This document shows positions 30,749 to 39,408 of a stretch of DNA of 64,000 bases, one piece after another. The position numbers and the translations under genes are program-made. Below the pieces are notes generated by a model. The model saw nothing but the letters and a program-made list of their open reading frames with translations. It was not told the origin of the DNA and ran no database searches. The DNA is from Trichomonas vaginalis G3 (taxonomy: Eukaryota > Parabasalia > Trichomonadida > Trichomonadidae), in the NCBI RefSeq assembly GCF_026262505.1, contig NC_067203.1, positions 17,682,392 through 17,746,391 of the forward strand, written 5' to 3'. How positions within the stretch are numbered: the stretch's first letter is position 1; every line of letters starts with the position of its first letter.

Positions 30749-31984
30749 ATGTACAGAATAGATGTTTCAGATTTTTATGACTTCCAAGCCTTCAGAAATA
30801 TGTGTCCATTTAGAGACTATAACAAAGCAGTCGAGAATTTGAAACGTTTAGTCATTTATGTCGACTCTGCCCCAGAATGTTATGTTATGAAAGAATGGGA
30901 TGTTGTCTTTAACAAACCAAGAGCAACCATAGTTTCAGAACAAGAATGTAGACAGAAACTTAAGAAAATAAAAGTTGTACAAGTTGGAATGAAGATGTTA
31001 GATGCTTGGGATATCTTATTGTCAAAGTTAGAAGATTTTTCAGTTCGTGGTATAAAGTTTTATACACCATCTCCAAACTTCTATTCTATCTTCACTGGAT
31101 ATAAATACGAACAAGTAGAATGGAAAGAAAATGTTATAGAAGCTTGGTTAGACCATGTCAAAGAAATTATATGCAATGGAAACGAAAGAGTCTATGAGTA
31201 TATCTTATGTTGGTTTGCAAACATCTTACAACATCCAAGTGCTAAAAATGAAACTGCTCTCATTATAATTGGAAAACAAGGAACTGGTAAGAACACATTC
31301 TTTACAGATATCTTATGCAAACTGTTAGAGGGCTATTCGAACCCGAATATGACAAACATAGAAAACATCTGCGGTAAATTTAACTCTTCAATAGAGAATA
31401 TGAAACTTATAGTATGTAACGAACTTCAAAGTATAGATACAACAAAAGTTTTAAACTCAGATGCTTTGAAGAGTCTTATAACAGACAAAGTTGGAGTTGT
31501 TGAAAGAAAATATAAAGACCAAAGAGTTTGTGAAAATGTTGCAAACTTCGTCATGGTTTCAAACAATGCCGTTCCGATGAAGTTAGAAAGTTCTGACAGA
31601 AGATATGTAGTTGTCAGAACGTCAGATTCTCATATGCAAGATACAGAATATTTTGACGACTTAGCAGAAACTTTGACATCTGACTTTTACAACCACTTGT
31701 TCTCATATTTCATGACATTAGATATTTCTAAGTTCAATCCAAGACAAATTCCACATACCGAAGAAAGACAAACATTGTTAGAAGCAAACAAGAGTGTTTA
31801 TGAACTGTTTATAGATGAGACTAACTTTGAGTGTTTAGATGAAAGGTCATTGTACGATGAATATAAACAATATTGCCAAGAGTATGGTTATATGACAGCG
31901 TCTAAACGAACATTCTTGGCAAATGTCAAAAATCTTTTAGATGTTCAGAACGGCGTATATACAAAGAAAAATTTTTCTGAGTAA
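30749..31984 (+). CDS. SF3 helicase (D5/virophage type)
   Basis: 411 residues. Walker A GKQGTGKN at 175-182 in ALIIIGKQGTGKNTFF; Walker B region LIVCNEL at 220-226; motif C FVMVSNN at 267-273; the arginine-finger segment SSDRRYVVVR at 281-290. The N-terminal 150 residues show no recognisable primase motif. SF3 helicases unwind replication origins in small DNA viruses, virophages and poxviruses. The gene is open and would be the replication protein of the element, which lacks an evident DNA polymerase. The AAAAATATTTTTTT block and ATTTTTA precede the ATG. Confidence 0.85.
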   Translation: MYRIDVSDFYDFQAFRNMCPFRDYNKAVENLKRLVIYVDSAPECYVMKEWDVVFNKPRATIVSEQECRQKLKKIKVVQVGMKMLDAWDILLSKLEDFSVRGIKFYTPSPNFYSIFTGYKYEQVEWKENVIEAWLDHVKEIICNGNERVYEYILCWFANILQHPSAKNETALIIIGKQGTGKNTFFTDILCKLLEGYSNPNMTNIENICGKFNSSIENMKLIVCNELQSIDTTKVLNSDALKSLITDKVGVVERKYKDQRVCENVANFVMVSNNAVPMKLESSDRRYVVVRTSDSHMQDTEYFDDLAETLTSDFYNHLFSYFMTLDISKFNPRQIPHTEERQTLLEANKSVYELFIDETNFECLDERSLYDEYKQYCQEYGYMTASKRTFLANVKNLLDVQNGVYTKKNFSE

Positions 31985-32019
31985 ATTTTAAAAAAATATT
32001 TTTTTATCCGATAGAAAAG

Positions 32020-32439
32020 ATGGCAAAATTCATCTCAGTAAACAAGTACATGACAGAAGTCAAAGAAGAACTAGACCCATTCGCATATTTGAATGTTTAC
32101 TTCTACCATTTTGAAAAGTCTACATTTGACAAAGTTTGGAACATCGAACCAGTTAAGTTTGCTATTGTGACTAAAAATGGTGCGAAATTTGAAGACTTAG
32201 ACATTGACGGTATGTTGACAGTCAAAGAAAATTTTGACAGAAGGTTCTCAAACCTTAAAGAAGGCAAAGCATACAAACTTGTTATACCTTATGAACCAAA
32301 GAAAGCAGACGACTATGAATATTATGAGTCTAAGATAGTTGAAGTTCAAGGTAAATTGGGTAAAAAGATTTTAGAGTCTAAGCCAGTGTTTGCTCCTAAA
32401 GAGGAAGAGAACATTGACATTGACCCAGAAATGTTCTAA
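32020..32439 (+). CDS. Unrecognised small acidic element protein
   Basis: 139 residues, MAKFISVNKYMTEVKEELDP onward, alternating strands in the middle (KFAIVTKNGAKFEDLDIDGM; KAYKLVIPYEPKKADDYEYY) and an acidic end NIDIDPEMF. The size, the beta content and the acidic C-terminal tail ending in F recall single-stranded DNA-binding proteins, and the neighbour is the helicase. That is a guess. TTTTTTTA lies 13 bases before the ATG. Confidence 0.55.
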   Translation: MAKFISVNKYMTEVKEELDPFAYLNVYFYHFEKSTFDKVWNIEPVKFAIVTKNGAKFEDLDIDGMLTVKENFDRRFSNLKEGKAYKLVIPYEPKKADDYEYYESKIVEVQGKLGKKILESKPVFAPKEEENIDIDPEMF

Positions 32440-32455
32440 AAATAAAATTTTATTT

Positions 32456-32905
32456 TTACATGTCAAATTTCTTTTTCTCTGGTTCAGGTTCTTTCTTCTC
32501 TTCTTCTACTTTCTTTTCTTTCTTCTCTCTCTTCTTCTTCTTCTCTGGTGGAGTTATGTCAAACTTCTCAGAACCATATTTTTGTAAAAGGTCTTTGTCC
32601 TTTAATAGCTCTTCTATTCTGTTTTCTATTTCATCTTCAAGAACAGCGCATGTGTCTTCTTTGCATTCTAAGAACTTTTGTTGGACTTCAGCTTTCCAAT
32701 CGGCGTCATCTCTGTCAACAAGTCTGTCATTGACAAATTTTAAGACTTCTCTGCTTAATGTTTTATGGTTCTTGTCATATTCCCAGAAACAGAACTTTAG
32801 AACAAATTCACCTTTCTTGTTTACACTATGTAAGATTTTATGGTCTACAGATGTTTTGCTGTCGAAAAGCTTGTCTCGAATATAGATAGCGAAATCGCTA
32901 GACAT
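32456..32905 (-). CDS. Unrecognised element protein with Lys/Glu-rich tail
   Basis: 149 residues, MSSDFAIYIRDKLFDSKTSV onward. A globular first two thirds is followed by a repetitive KKKKREKKEKKVEEE tail ending EKKKFDM. Divergent from the packaging ATPase (35-base gap). No domain recognised. Confidence 0.55.
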   Translation of the reverse strand: MSSDFAIYIRDKLFDSKTSVDHKILHSVNKKGEFVLKFCFWEYDKNHKTLSREVLKFVNDRLVDRDDADWKAEVQQKFLECKEDTCAVLEDEIENRIEELLKDKDLLQKYGSEKFDITPPEKKKKREKKEKKVEEEKKEPEPEKKKFDM

Positions 32906-32940
32906 TTCCTAAAAGATAAAATTTTAATTTTTCTAAAAAT

Positions 32941-33816
32941 ATGTTAGAAAAAAAGTTTGCTGACATTGACAAGAAATTTGAGAATGTTTTAAACAAGAAC
33001 AAGAGGAAGTTAGAAAATGCTCAGATAAAGCCTATACATGACAAGTTCTTATTTGCTCAGAATGGTATAACAGGTCTAATTGCACCACCTGGGTCGGGTA
33101 AGACTTTCACTTATCTTAAAATGGCTGCACAACAACAAGAACTAGATGAGAAGAACCCATTCTATGAGTTAGTTGTTATTTGTAGTACTTCTGGTCAATT
33201 TGACCAAACCGTCAATTCGTTCAAAGATATTATAAAAAAGTCTAAGTTAGTATGTATAAAAGACTCTGAGTTGTTAGATTGGATAAAGAAGTACCAAAGA
33301 AGAGTTTTGAAGTACAATGCTATAAATGAGTATATAAATTCTAAGTTTAAAGACCCAAATGAGGAAATGCAGAGAATATTAGAGAAGAAACACTTCAGAA
33401 ACAAACAGAAAGAGATAGAATACATTTCGAAGAAATTGCAATCTTACGATTGGAAGACTTACCCTCATAGATGTCTTCTTATCTTAGATGACTTTGCTTC
33501 TCATCCTTTGTTAAAGAATAGAGAACAAGACATGTGTCGAATTCTTAAGAAGCTCAGACACTTTAACATCTCAGTTGTCATTTGTGTACAGACAGCAAAG
33601 AGTTTAAGTAAGGATGTTAAAAGAATACTTACTGACATTGTACTTTTCCCCGGATTGTCCGAAGACGATTTCATGGAACTTATGAAAGAGTCCATGGCAG
33701 GTAAGTTTGACAGACATGAACTATGGGAGAAGTACAAAGTCATACAAGACCCTCATACTTCTTTCAGAATTCATATCTACGCAAACAAAGTTCAAATTGT
33801 AAAAAGTCAAGCGTAA
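32941..33816 (+). CDS. A32-like genome-packaging ATPase
   Basis: 291 residues. Walker A APPGSGKT at 48-55 (GLIAPPGSGKTFTYLKMA), Walker B CLLILDDF at about 178-185, and a sensor strand FNISVVICVQTAKSLSKDVK near 207-226. This is the FtsK/HerA-type packaging ATPase found in Polintons, virophages, adeno-like and large DNA viruses; it drives DNA into the capsid. Open and of normal length. Confidence 0.85.
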   Translation: MLEKKFADIDKKFENVLNKNKRKLENAQIKPIHDKFLFAQNGITGLIAPPGSGKTFTYLKMAAQQQELDEKNPFYELVVICSTSGQFDQTVNSFKDIIKKSKLVCIKDSELLDWIKKYQRRVLKYNAINEYINSKFKDPNEEMQRILEKKHFRNKQKEIEYISKKLQSYDWKTYPHRCLLILDDFASHPLLKNREQDMCRILKKLRHFNISVVICVQTAKSLSKDVKRILTDIVLFPGLSEDDFMELMKESMAGKFDRHELWEKYKVIQDPHTSFRIHIYANKVQIVKSQA

Positions 33817-33920
33817 AAAATGTAAGTGTTTAGTCTTAGTCTGTTGTGGTGCTGGGGCTGTCGGTTCTTCTGGCTTTGGAATGGACTCGGTTGGTGGTAC
33901 GTCAGTCATCCGTTTGTGTC

Positions 33921-34200
33921 CTGTCGGATGGAAGAACTTTTTCTGTCGGATGGAAGAACTTTTTCTGTCGGAAGGAAAAACTTTTTCTGTCGGAAGGAAA
34001 AACTTTTTCTGAAGTTCGACCAAAAAGTTCTCAATTTTCGAAAATTTGAATGGTTTACGGACGAACAACAGGAAAAATTTTTCCTGTTGTCGGGAATTTT
34101 TTTTCCAGTTGTCGGGAAATTTTTTTCCAGTTGTCGGGAAGGACTTGGAATGTCGGAAGGAAGAACTTGGAATGTCGGAAGGAAGAACTTGGAATGCCAG
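33921..34200. repeat. Short tandem repeats after the packaging ATPase
   Basis: Three adjacent arrays: a 22-bp unit with CTGTCGGAWGGAARAACTTT four times from 33921; a unit with GTTGTCGGGAATTTTTTTTC about three times from 34075; and TTGGAATGTCGGAAGGAAGA three times from about 34146. All share TGTCGG. Frames running through on both strands are low-complexity and not called as genes. Confidence 0.8.
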
Positions 34201-34277
34201 AAGGATTTGACAAGACAATTTACCTTTTAGAGCTACCTGAGCCATCTGAAGTCAAGCTTGAAAAATAAATGGTTCAT

Positions 34278-35084
34278 CTACTCTGCTTGTTTGAAGTTGT
34301 CAAAATACTCTGTTATTTTTTCCTTTAACAATGGCAAATCTTCTTTGAATGTAAGAATTGTACAACCTTTAATATCATAGTGTGTTTGAGGTAACGTATC
34401 TTGAACTATTTGTTTCACATCTTCATTCGGTGTCATTGAAATCGGTAAGTTTTCGCGATAGAACCAATTTCTGTCAGATTTGTAAATCTTAGCAAGGTCG
34501 TAAAAGCTTTTGTTGTTTCTTCTGACTAAATGCAACATAACCATATCTCTGTCTTCTTCATTTTCCATCTCTTCAGTGTAAATCATATACTTATAGTTCT
34601 TTTCCTTTCCTTTTGGTACCGAACGTGGTATTCTTTTCTGTATGTTTTTGTCTTTTGCTTCAAGCTTGTTCTCTAGCTCTTCACGTTCTTGTCTATGAAG
34701 TTCATCTAACATCATGAAAATATAACAAGCGTAACGAGGTGAAGCCCACATTGCAACAGCATTTACAAGAAGTCTATGTACATACCAACCTCTCAAACCA
34801 TTTGGCAAATTTTGACGATTTTCGTACGGAATCTCGACCCTCGGTTTTCCGAGGGTCGCAAACATATGAGGAAATTCTTCTAAAAGTTCTTTTGTCTGTT
34901 GGTTTTCAAACCAATGGTATGCTTGCTTTGTAGAACGAAGAGCATTCAAAATACTTTGCATTTGGTACATGTCGTCTTTGACCGAACGAATGAGACGTAA
35001 CTGTTTGTTAAACTGAACCCACTCGTATTCTTCACTTATGGCTTCATGAACGATAGCAGTTGTTGTGTTCTCTGTTGTTGACAT
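34278..35084 (-). CDS. KilA-N domain protein
   Basis: 268 residues from the ATG at 35084 (MSTTENTTTAIVHEAISEEY). The KilA-N domain covers about 20-125: MQSILNALRSTKQAYHWFEN then GLRGWYVHRLLVNAVAMWAS and PRYACYIFMMLDELHRQE. A helical linker and a C-terminal region follow, the latter resembling the domain often attached to viral KilA-N proteins (KNYKYMIYTEE; NRNKSFYDLAKIYKSDRNWF-like). KilA-N is a DNA-binding domain of viral and phage regulators. A 10-bp stem/4-nt loop palindrome lies inside the gene (34835-34858). The upstream TATGTAAAGACAGAT is shared in type with the neighbouring KilA-N genes. Confidence 0.8.
   Translation of the reverse strand: MSTTENTTTAIVHEAISEEYEWVQFNKQLRLIRSVKDDMYQMQSILNALRSTKQAYHWFENQQTKELLEEFPHMFATLGKPRVEIPYENRQNLPNGLRGWYVHRLLVNAVAMWASPRYACYIFMMLDELHRQEREELENKLEAKDKNIQKRIPRSVPKGKEKNYKYMIYTEEMENEEDRDMVMLHLVRRNNKSFYDLAKIYKSDRNWFYRENLPISMTPNEDVKQIVQDTLPQTHYDIKGCTILTFKEDLPLLKEKITEYFDNFKQAE
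34835..34858. repeat. GC-rich palindrome inside a KilA-N gene
   Basis: CGACCCTCGG, loop TTTT, CCGAGGGTCG: a perfect 10-bp stem in coding sequence that is otherwise AT-rich. The other KilA-N gene carries a different palindrome at the corresponding place in its DNA-binding domain. Confidence 0.8.
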
Positions 35085-35172
35085 ATCTGTCTTTACATAC
35101 AAAATAAAAAAATAAAAAAAAATAAAATTAGCGTTATTTTCTATCTTGTATAAAAGACCAAAAATAAACGCT

Positions 35173-35787
35173 TTACATGTATTTTTCAGCAACTTCGTCA
35201 AATAATTTTATAGCTTTAGCTATCTCATCTACTTCGAAAGTTTCTTTACCTCTCGTGGGAGCACCATACATTTTCTCAAACTTTTCAAGTAGTTCTGTTT
35301 CAGCAGCTCTCATATCGTTAACAAACGCAACCTTAACTCTATTGACTATACTGTCATATCTTTGAGTTATATTAAATGTTCTTCCTATCTTATATCTCTT
35401 TGTATTGAAGTCCTTCGGTTTCTGAACGATGTAAAGTAAGCCTTCACTGCAACGTTCAGTATCGAATGAACCATATGTTATGAAATTATATCCAACAACT
35501 GGGTCAATCCAGAACAAAACTACTGGTATAAGACTTTTGTCGATGAGATATGCTCTTGTTCCATAGAATCTTACCGATATCATAAGCTCAGGATTTCTTG
35601 TCAAAATTTTCTGAGTAGAAGCATTTCTAACCCAGTCGTGTGCTTTCTTTCCTTCAGATAGTGTTAAAATGTCTGACAAAGAATATTTTTTGTATTTCTT
35701 TGAGTATCTTACGTTTAAATCGCCTATTCTAACTATTTTGGTCTCATTGTCTATCTTTTTAACTGTTTCAAACTCAGTGCTTGTCAT
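35173..35787 (-). CDS. KilA-N/Bro-type N-terminus with T5orf172 domain
   Basis: 204 residues. Residues 1-90 have the KilA-N-like signature (KYSLSDILTLSEGKKAHDWV; YGTRAYLIDKSLIPVVLFWI). Residues 112-200 form a T5orf172 (GIY-YIG-related) domain: GLLYIVQKPKDFNTKRYKIG RTFNITQR and ELLEKFEKMYGAPTRGKETF. Such two-domain proteins are common in poxviruses, iridoviruses and phages. Likely DNA-binding or nicking; activity unproven. The upstream region holds three copies of GTTAGATCTAAC. Confidence 0.75.
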   Translation of the reverse strand: MTSTEFETVKKIDNETKIVRIGDLNVRYSKKYKKYSLSDILTLSEGKKAHDWVRNASTQKILTRNPELMISVRFYGTRAYLIDKSLIPVVLFWIDPVVGYNFITYGSFDTERCSEGLLYIVQKPKDFNTKRYKIGRTFNITQRYDSIVNRVKVAFVNDMRAAETELLEKFEKMYGAPTRGKETFEVDEIAKAIKLFDEVAEKYM

Positions 35788-35915
35788 TTCCTGTTCTTAC
35801 ATACAAAATAAAAAAAAATATTTTAAAAAAACTAGCGTTAATTTTATTTTTTCTATCTTAAGGAAATTCATGAAATTTGGTCATTTTTCAGCAAAAATAT
35901 ATTTTAGGGTAGAAT

Positions 35916-36140
35916 GTTAGATCTAACCTCTTTTCTAACCTCTTTTCTAACATGGTCTAAAACACACAAAACTCATGAAATTTCATACGGAATTCAGTAA
36001 AAATAATGTTTATGTTAGAATGTTAGATCTAACATGTTTTCTAACATGTTTTCTAACATGGTCTAAAACATACAAAACTCATGAAATTTCATACGGAATT
36101 CAGCAAAAATAATGTTTATGTTAGAATGTTAGATCTAACA
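35916..36140. promoter_or_regulatory. Palindrome array upstream of the T5orf172 gene
   Basis: GTTAGATCTAAC at 35916-35927, and TGTTAGATCTAACA at 36021-36034 and 36127-36140. Each is followed by half-site repeats (TTTTCTAACATG). The intervening text repeats with a period of about 106 bp. The site centre is AGATCT, which contains GATC. Candidate operators for KilA-N proteins; function is inferred. Confidence 0.65.
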
Positions 36141-36171
36141 TGTTTTCTAACATGTTTTCTAACATAACTAT

Positions 36172-37086
36172 TTACAAGCGTTTTACATGGTATATGTTGC
36201 GATGGTTCATGACTTTAAACAGTTTTGTAGCTTCTATTTCTTCTTTTAGTATGTCAAAAGTTTTAACGATACCGAAAGTTTCTTTATACTTCTTCTTGAC
36301 GTCAGACAGAAGGAAATCTTCTGCTGTTGGATAGTTTTTGTTCAGAAATTCTAACATGTTCATTTTATCTTCTGCTGGTTTCTCTGCCTCCCTCTTTAAG
36401 TCAGCATAGTCGTTTCGCATACGTTCTATCTCTTTGACGGAGTAGTTATATTTCCTCATTGCTGCTTTACATTTAGAACATTGCGGGTTCATTTTTGCGT
36501 TATATTCTGAAACCTTACCTGCTAAAACAACTAAGGCGTCAATGGTTTTCTTCATCTCGAACATAGCGGGTTTTATTTGTTCGTTCCATACCTTACCCCT
36601 ACTATCTTTATCTCTTATTTCCCAAACACATTTTGCAACTAACGAAACAAAGTTGTCGTAGGTCTTAAATTCTTCGGATTTGTAAAGGTCAGAGATGTTC
36701 TTATATACCATGTCGCAATCTTTGTCCATAACCTTATGGTTGCAATGAAAACCAAGGAATTCATAATTTACCTTTCGTATGAACTTCTTTATTTCTACTG
36801 AGTCAGTTGCTTTGACTTCTATTTCATCGAATTCTGGAATAGTAAGCTTTTGTTGTTGGATTTCAGGAAATTTAGGTAGATGGTCAATAATATCCTGCAT
36901 TTCATAAAGATATTCTTCATCTGTTTCATCTTTTGCAGTGCAATCTAAATCTCCTTGGAGAAGTTCTTGCTTTATCTTCTGGATTTCTGTTTCGAAAGTA
37001 TATGAAGAAGGAATGAAGCTTTTCATCTCTACTAACATTGAAGTTGGGTTCATGACTAACGAGTTTGGTGCTGTTGTTGCTAACAT
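36172..37086 (-). CDS. Unrecognised element protein with a Cys-pair helical region
   Basis: 304 residues, MLATTAPNSLVMNPTSMLVE onward, mostly helical. A CSKCKAAMRKYNY motif near 205 is followed by a coiled-coil-like segment (KEIERMRNDYADLKREAEKP). It lies among KilA-N genes, has palindrome arrays on both sides and the same upstream motif (TTTTTATTGTAAGAACATG). It resembles the helical Bro/ALI-type partners of KilA-N genes in large DNA viruses, without certainty. Confidence 0.55.
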   Translation of the reverse strand: MLATTAPNSLVMNPTSMLVEMKSFIPSSYTFETEIQKIKQELLQGDLDCTAKDETDEEYLYEMQDIIDHLPKFPEIQQQKLTIPEFDEIEVKATDSVEIKKFIRKVNYEFLGFHCNHKVMDKDCDMVYKNISDLYKSEEFKTYDNFVSLVAKCVWEIRDKDSRGKVWNEQIKPAMFEMKKTIDALVVLAGKVSEYNAKMNPQCSKCKAAMRKYNYSVKEIERMRNDYADLKREAEKPAEDKMNMLEFLNKNYPTAEDFLLSDVKKKYKETFGIVKTFDILKEEIEATKLFKVMNHRNIYHVKRL

Positions 37087-37204
37087 GTTCTTACAATAAA
37101 AATAAAAAATATTTTTTTAAAAAAACTAACTTTATTTTTTATTTCGGGAAAATTCATGAAAATTCAAGAGTTTTAGACCATGTTAGAAAACGTGTTAGAA
37201 AACA

Positions 37205-37497
37205 TGTTAGATCTAACATTCTAACATAAATTATATTTTTGGTGTAAAATTCATGAGTTTTGGTTGAAAGAATACGGTGGAGCCAAAAGTGGCTCGACCT
37301 CAAAACAAGCATTTTCTGTATAAAATTCATGAAAATTCAAGAGGGTAGAAAAGAGGTTAGAAAACATGTTAGATCTAACCATCTACCCTAAAATATATTT
37401 TTATTGAATTCAGCAACAAAATTCAAGAGTTTTGTGTGTTTTCTACGATGGTAGAAATGAGGGTAGAAATGAGGTTAGAAAAGAGGTTAGATCTAAC
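37205..37497. promoter_or_regulatory. Palindrome array upstream of the 36172-37086 gene
   Basis: GTTAGATCTAAC at 37206-37217, 37368-37379 and 37486-37497, each with adjoining TAGAAAA-CATGTTAGA or GGTTAGAAAAGAGGTTAG half-sites, in the opposite order to the array at 35916-36140. Also present is a segment GGAGCCAAAAGTGGCTCGAC (37280-37299) whose inverted copy lies at about 38435-38455. Confidence 0.65.
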
Positions 37498-37541
37498 CAT
37501 CTACCCTAAAATATATTTTTGTCGAAAAAAAAATGGTTCAT

Positions 37542-38203
37542 TTACTCACAATATTTTTGTACAAAACGACCCCAAACTTTTAACTTCTTTTCTGCAGCTT
37601 CTAATGTTATCTTAGCGAGTTCATATTCTCTAAATTCTCTCTTTAAATCTTCTTGTTCCCATTGGTCTAGTTCGTATGGAGAATCTCTATAACCAGAACA
37701 TATCTCACGTTCATGTTCTATTTGTTTTTCATGCATTTTTCTAACTTCTTCTTCAAACAAAGGTTTTGCATTCTCTACTGTATCTTCAAGTTCTTCTTCA
37801 TCTAACTTCTCATGAACTTTCTTGTCTATGGAGTCCATAATTTTTCCAACTGCTATACAATATTTTGGAGAAGCCCACATTGCAATATAGTTTACGAGTC
37901 TTGGGTCTACATACATTCCTCTAACCTGTTTGATTTCATCGGGAATTCCTGCATTAACATTGTATAAAAAGCAACCCGCGGAATTCCGCGGGTTGGTATA
38001 TTCTCACAAAATGCCTTAAAATACTCTTCCCAGGACTTATTTTCCAACAACCTTCTAAAGTCTTTCCTAAACTGCTGACACATATTTGTTACATTTATAT
38101 AACCATCCTTGTCTCTACGTAAGACTTCAATACCGTTGTAAGTGCCTTTTGTGAATGTTTCGCCATTAGATTTGTTCGTGAACGTTTTTGCTTCGACTGT
38201 CAT
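37542..38203 (-). pseudogene. KilA-N domain protein, broken
   Basis: Starts MTVEAKTFTNKSNGETFTKG, with a classical KilA-N signature (DKDGYINVTNMCQQFRKDFR) and, later, VNYIAMWASPKYCIAVGKIM followed by a charged helical C-terminus. The gene is broken. A GC-rich palindrome lies inside it (37973-37994). The upstream motif TTGTAAGAACAGATATG is shared with neighbouring KilA-N genes. Fossil. Confidence 0.7.
37961..38016. repeat. GC palindrome cassette, copy inside the KilA-N gene
   Basis: A perfect 22-bp palindrome with core CCCGCGGAATTCCGCGGG at 37975-37992. The core and its flanks (TGTATAAAAAGCA on the left, GGTATATTCTCACAAAATGC on the right) recur at 38381-38434, outside any gene. Confidence 0.8.
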
Positions 38204-38244
38204 ATCTGTTCTTACAATAAAAATAAAAAATATTTTTTGGTGGG

Positions 38245-38310
38245 ACGTCGGACATTCGTTTGTGGCTTAACCGTCGGACATTCGTTTGTGGCTTAACCGT
38301 CGGACCACAA
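38245..38310. repeat. 26-bp direct repeats upstream of the KilA-N gene
   Basis: GTCGGACATTCGTTTGTGGC with CTTAACC occurs twice, then a third GTCGGAC. Adjacent to the promoter of the 37542-38203 gene. Confidence 0.7.
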
Positions 38311-38380
38311 CGATAAAAATCTCATTTTAACTCACTTTTTCTATCTTAAGGAAATTCATGAAAATTCACCTGTTGAATTT

Positions 38381-38434
38381 TGTATAAAAAGCACCCGCGG
38401 AATTCCGCGGGGTGGTATATTCTTCACAAAATGC
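38381..38434. repeat. GC palindrome cassette, intergenic copy
   Basis: CCCGCGGAATTCCGCGGG at 38394-38411 with the same flanks as the copy inside the KilA-N gene; followed by an inverted copy of the 37276-37310 segment. Confidence 0.8.
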
Positions 38435-38480
38435 TTGTTTTGAGGTCGAGCCATTTTTGGTTCCACCTAAAATATATTTT

Positions 38481-38915
38481 TCAATACTTTTTCAGCACTT
38501 TTCCGTAGTTGTATATGAAAGACAATTCGAGATAAAAGTCATAGTATAATGGTATTATATGCTGCACACCGTTTGTTGTGAACCAGACTTGAAAGTCAGA
38601 GAAACTGTTACTAGGTGGTTCGTAGAATTTAGAAGCAAAGTCATAAAAGTCCTTACCAATACAAAGAAAACTGTTGTTGCTTGAACTGAAACTTGCATGA
38701 CATATAACATTTTGAGGGTCAAACACGTTTCTATAAACTGTCAAATCTGCTGGTGGAAGTATAAATTTAAATGGACCATCTGGTGGTAATGGTTCGTTCT
38801 GGTTTAGTAACCGAAGAAATTGTGCCCAAGAACGTTTGTCTACTTCCCAAAATAAAAACTCTGTACTTCTTGGAGGGTTAATTTCAATCCTTTGAAATGA
38901 AACGGTGGAATTCAT
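38481..38915 (-). CDS. Unrecognised element protein, part 2 of a duplicated pair
   Basis: 144 residues, MNSTVSFQRIEINPPRSTEF onward. Motifs RSWAQFLRLLNQNEPLP and NVFDPQNVICHASFSSSNNS recur in the plus-strand relic at 44695-45541 (WYRFLRMLNQPAEYP; NVFDSDAIIVHASFSGAQNS). The two loci are thus a duplication in inverse orientation. Beta-rich; perhaps a virion protein. Function unknown. Confidence 0.6.
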   Translation of the reverse strand: MNSTVSFQRIEINPPRSTEFLFWEVDKRSWAQFLRLLNQNEPLPPDGPFKFILPPADLTVYRNVFDPQNVICHASFSSSNNSFLCIGKDFYDFASKFYEPPSNSFSDFQVWFTTNGVQHIIPLYYDFYLELSFIYNYGKVLKKY

Positions 38916-38950
38916 CTTGTTGTATTCTAGTTTTAGATAGTATGTTCCAT

Positions 38951-39340
38951 TTAGTAAAGAGTCGTATTTTCTTGAAATTCCCAGTAGTATTTGTTTATTT
39001 GAGTTTGAAAGTCATTTAGAGTTTTCTCAAGACTTTCGTCTGAACGAATTGTAAAGATTCTCATTTCGTCAAATTTGTCTATTAGACCATCAGAACCTTT
39101 ATATTGCCCATGAAAATATACTGCGAACATAAAAGCGTTAGTTCTATTTGAAAACAAAACTCTTCTAAATCCTATTGCCTTTGCATCTGAAGGACTTTGA
39201 AGCCAACGAATTGGATAGTCAAACCTGTATGAACGGGATGAAATTTCTTCATCTGAAATATTTCTACCGGCGTTTGTAAAGATATAGTCTAACGGTTTTG
39301 TATCTGCTACTTTTGTTCTTTGTTTTTCAACCTGAAACAT
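38951..39340 (-). CDS. Unrecognised element protein, part 1 of a duplicated pair
   Basis: 129 residues, MFQVEKQRTKVADTKPLDYI onward. YRFDYPIRWLQSPSDAKAIG and FRRVLFSN correspond to YRFDYPLRWLRDP and AIGFRRMKF at 44800-44880. TTTTTACATATATTAA precedes the ATG directly. Separated from the 38481-38915 gene by 35 bp. Confidence 0.6.
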   Translation of the reverse strand: MFQVEKQRTKVADTKPLDYIFTNAGRNISDEEISSRSYRFDYPIRWLQSPSDAKAIGFRRVLFSNRTNAFMFAVYFHGQYKGSDGLIDKFDEMRIFTIRSDESLEKTLNDFQTQINKYYWEFQENTTLY

Positions 39341-39408
39341 TTAATATATGTAAAAATATATGGTTTTAAAAAATGTTTTAAAATGGTATGCCATTTCATA
39401 TTTCTCAT

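Noticed and set aside
33721-34268. Overlapping frames on both strands over the TGTCGG repeats
   Set aside because: They are products of short tandem repeats and overlap the packaging ATPase; no coding signature.
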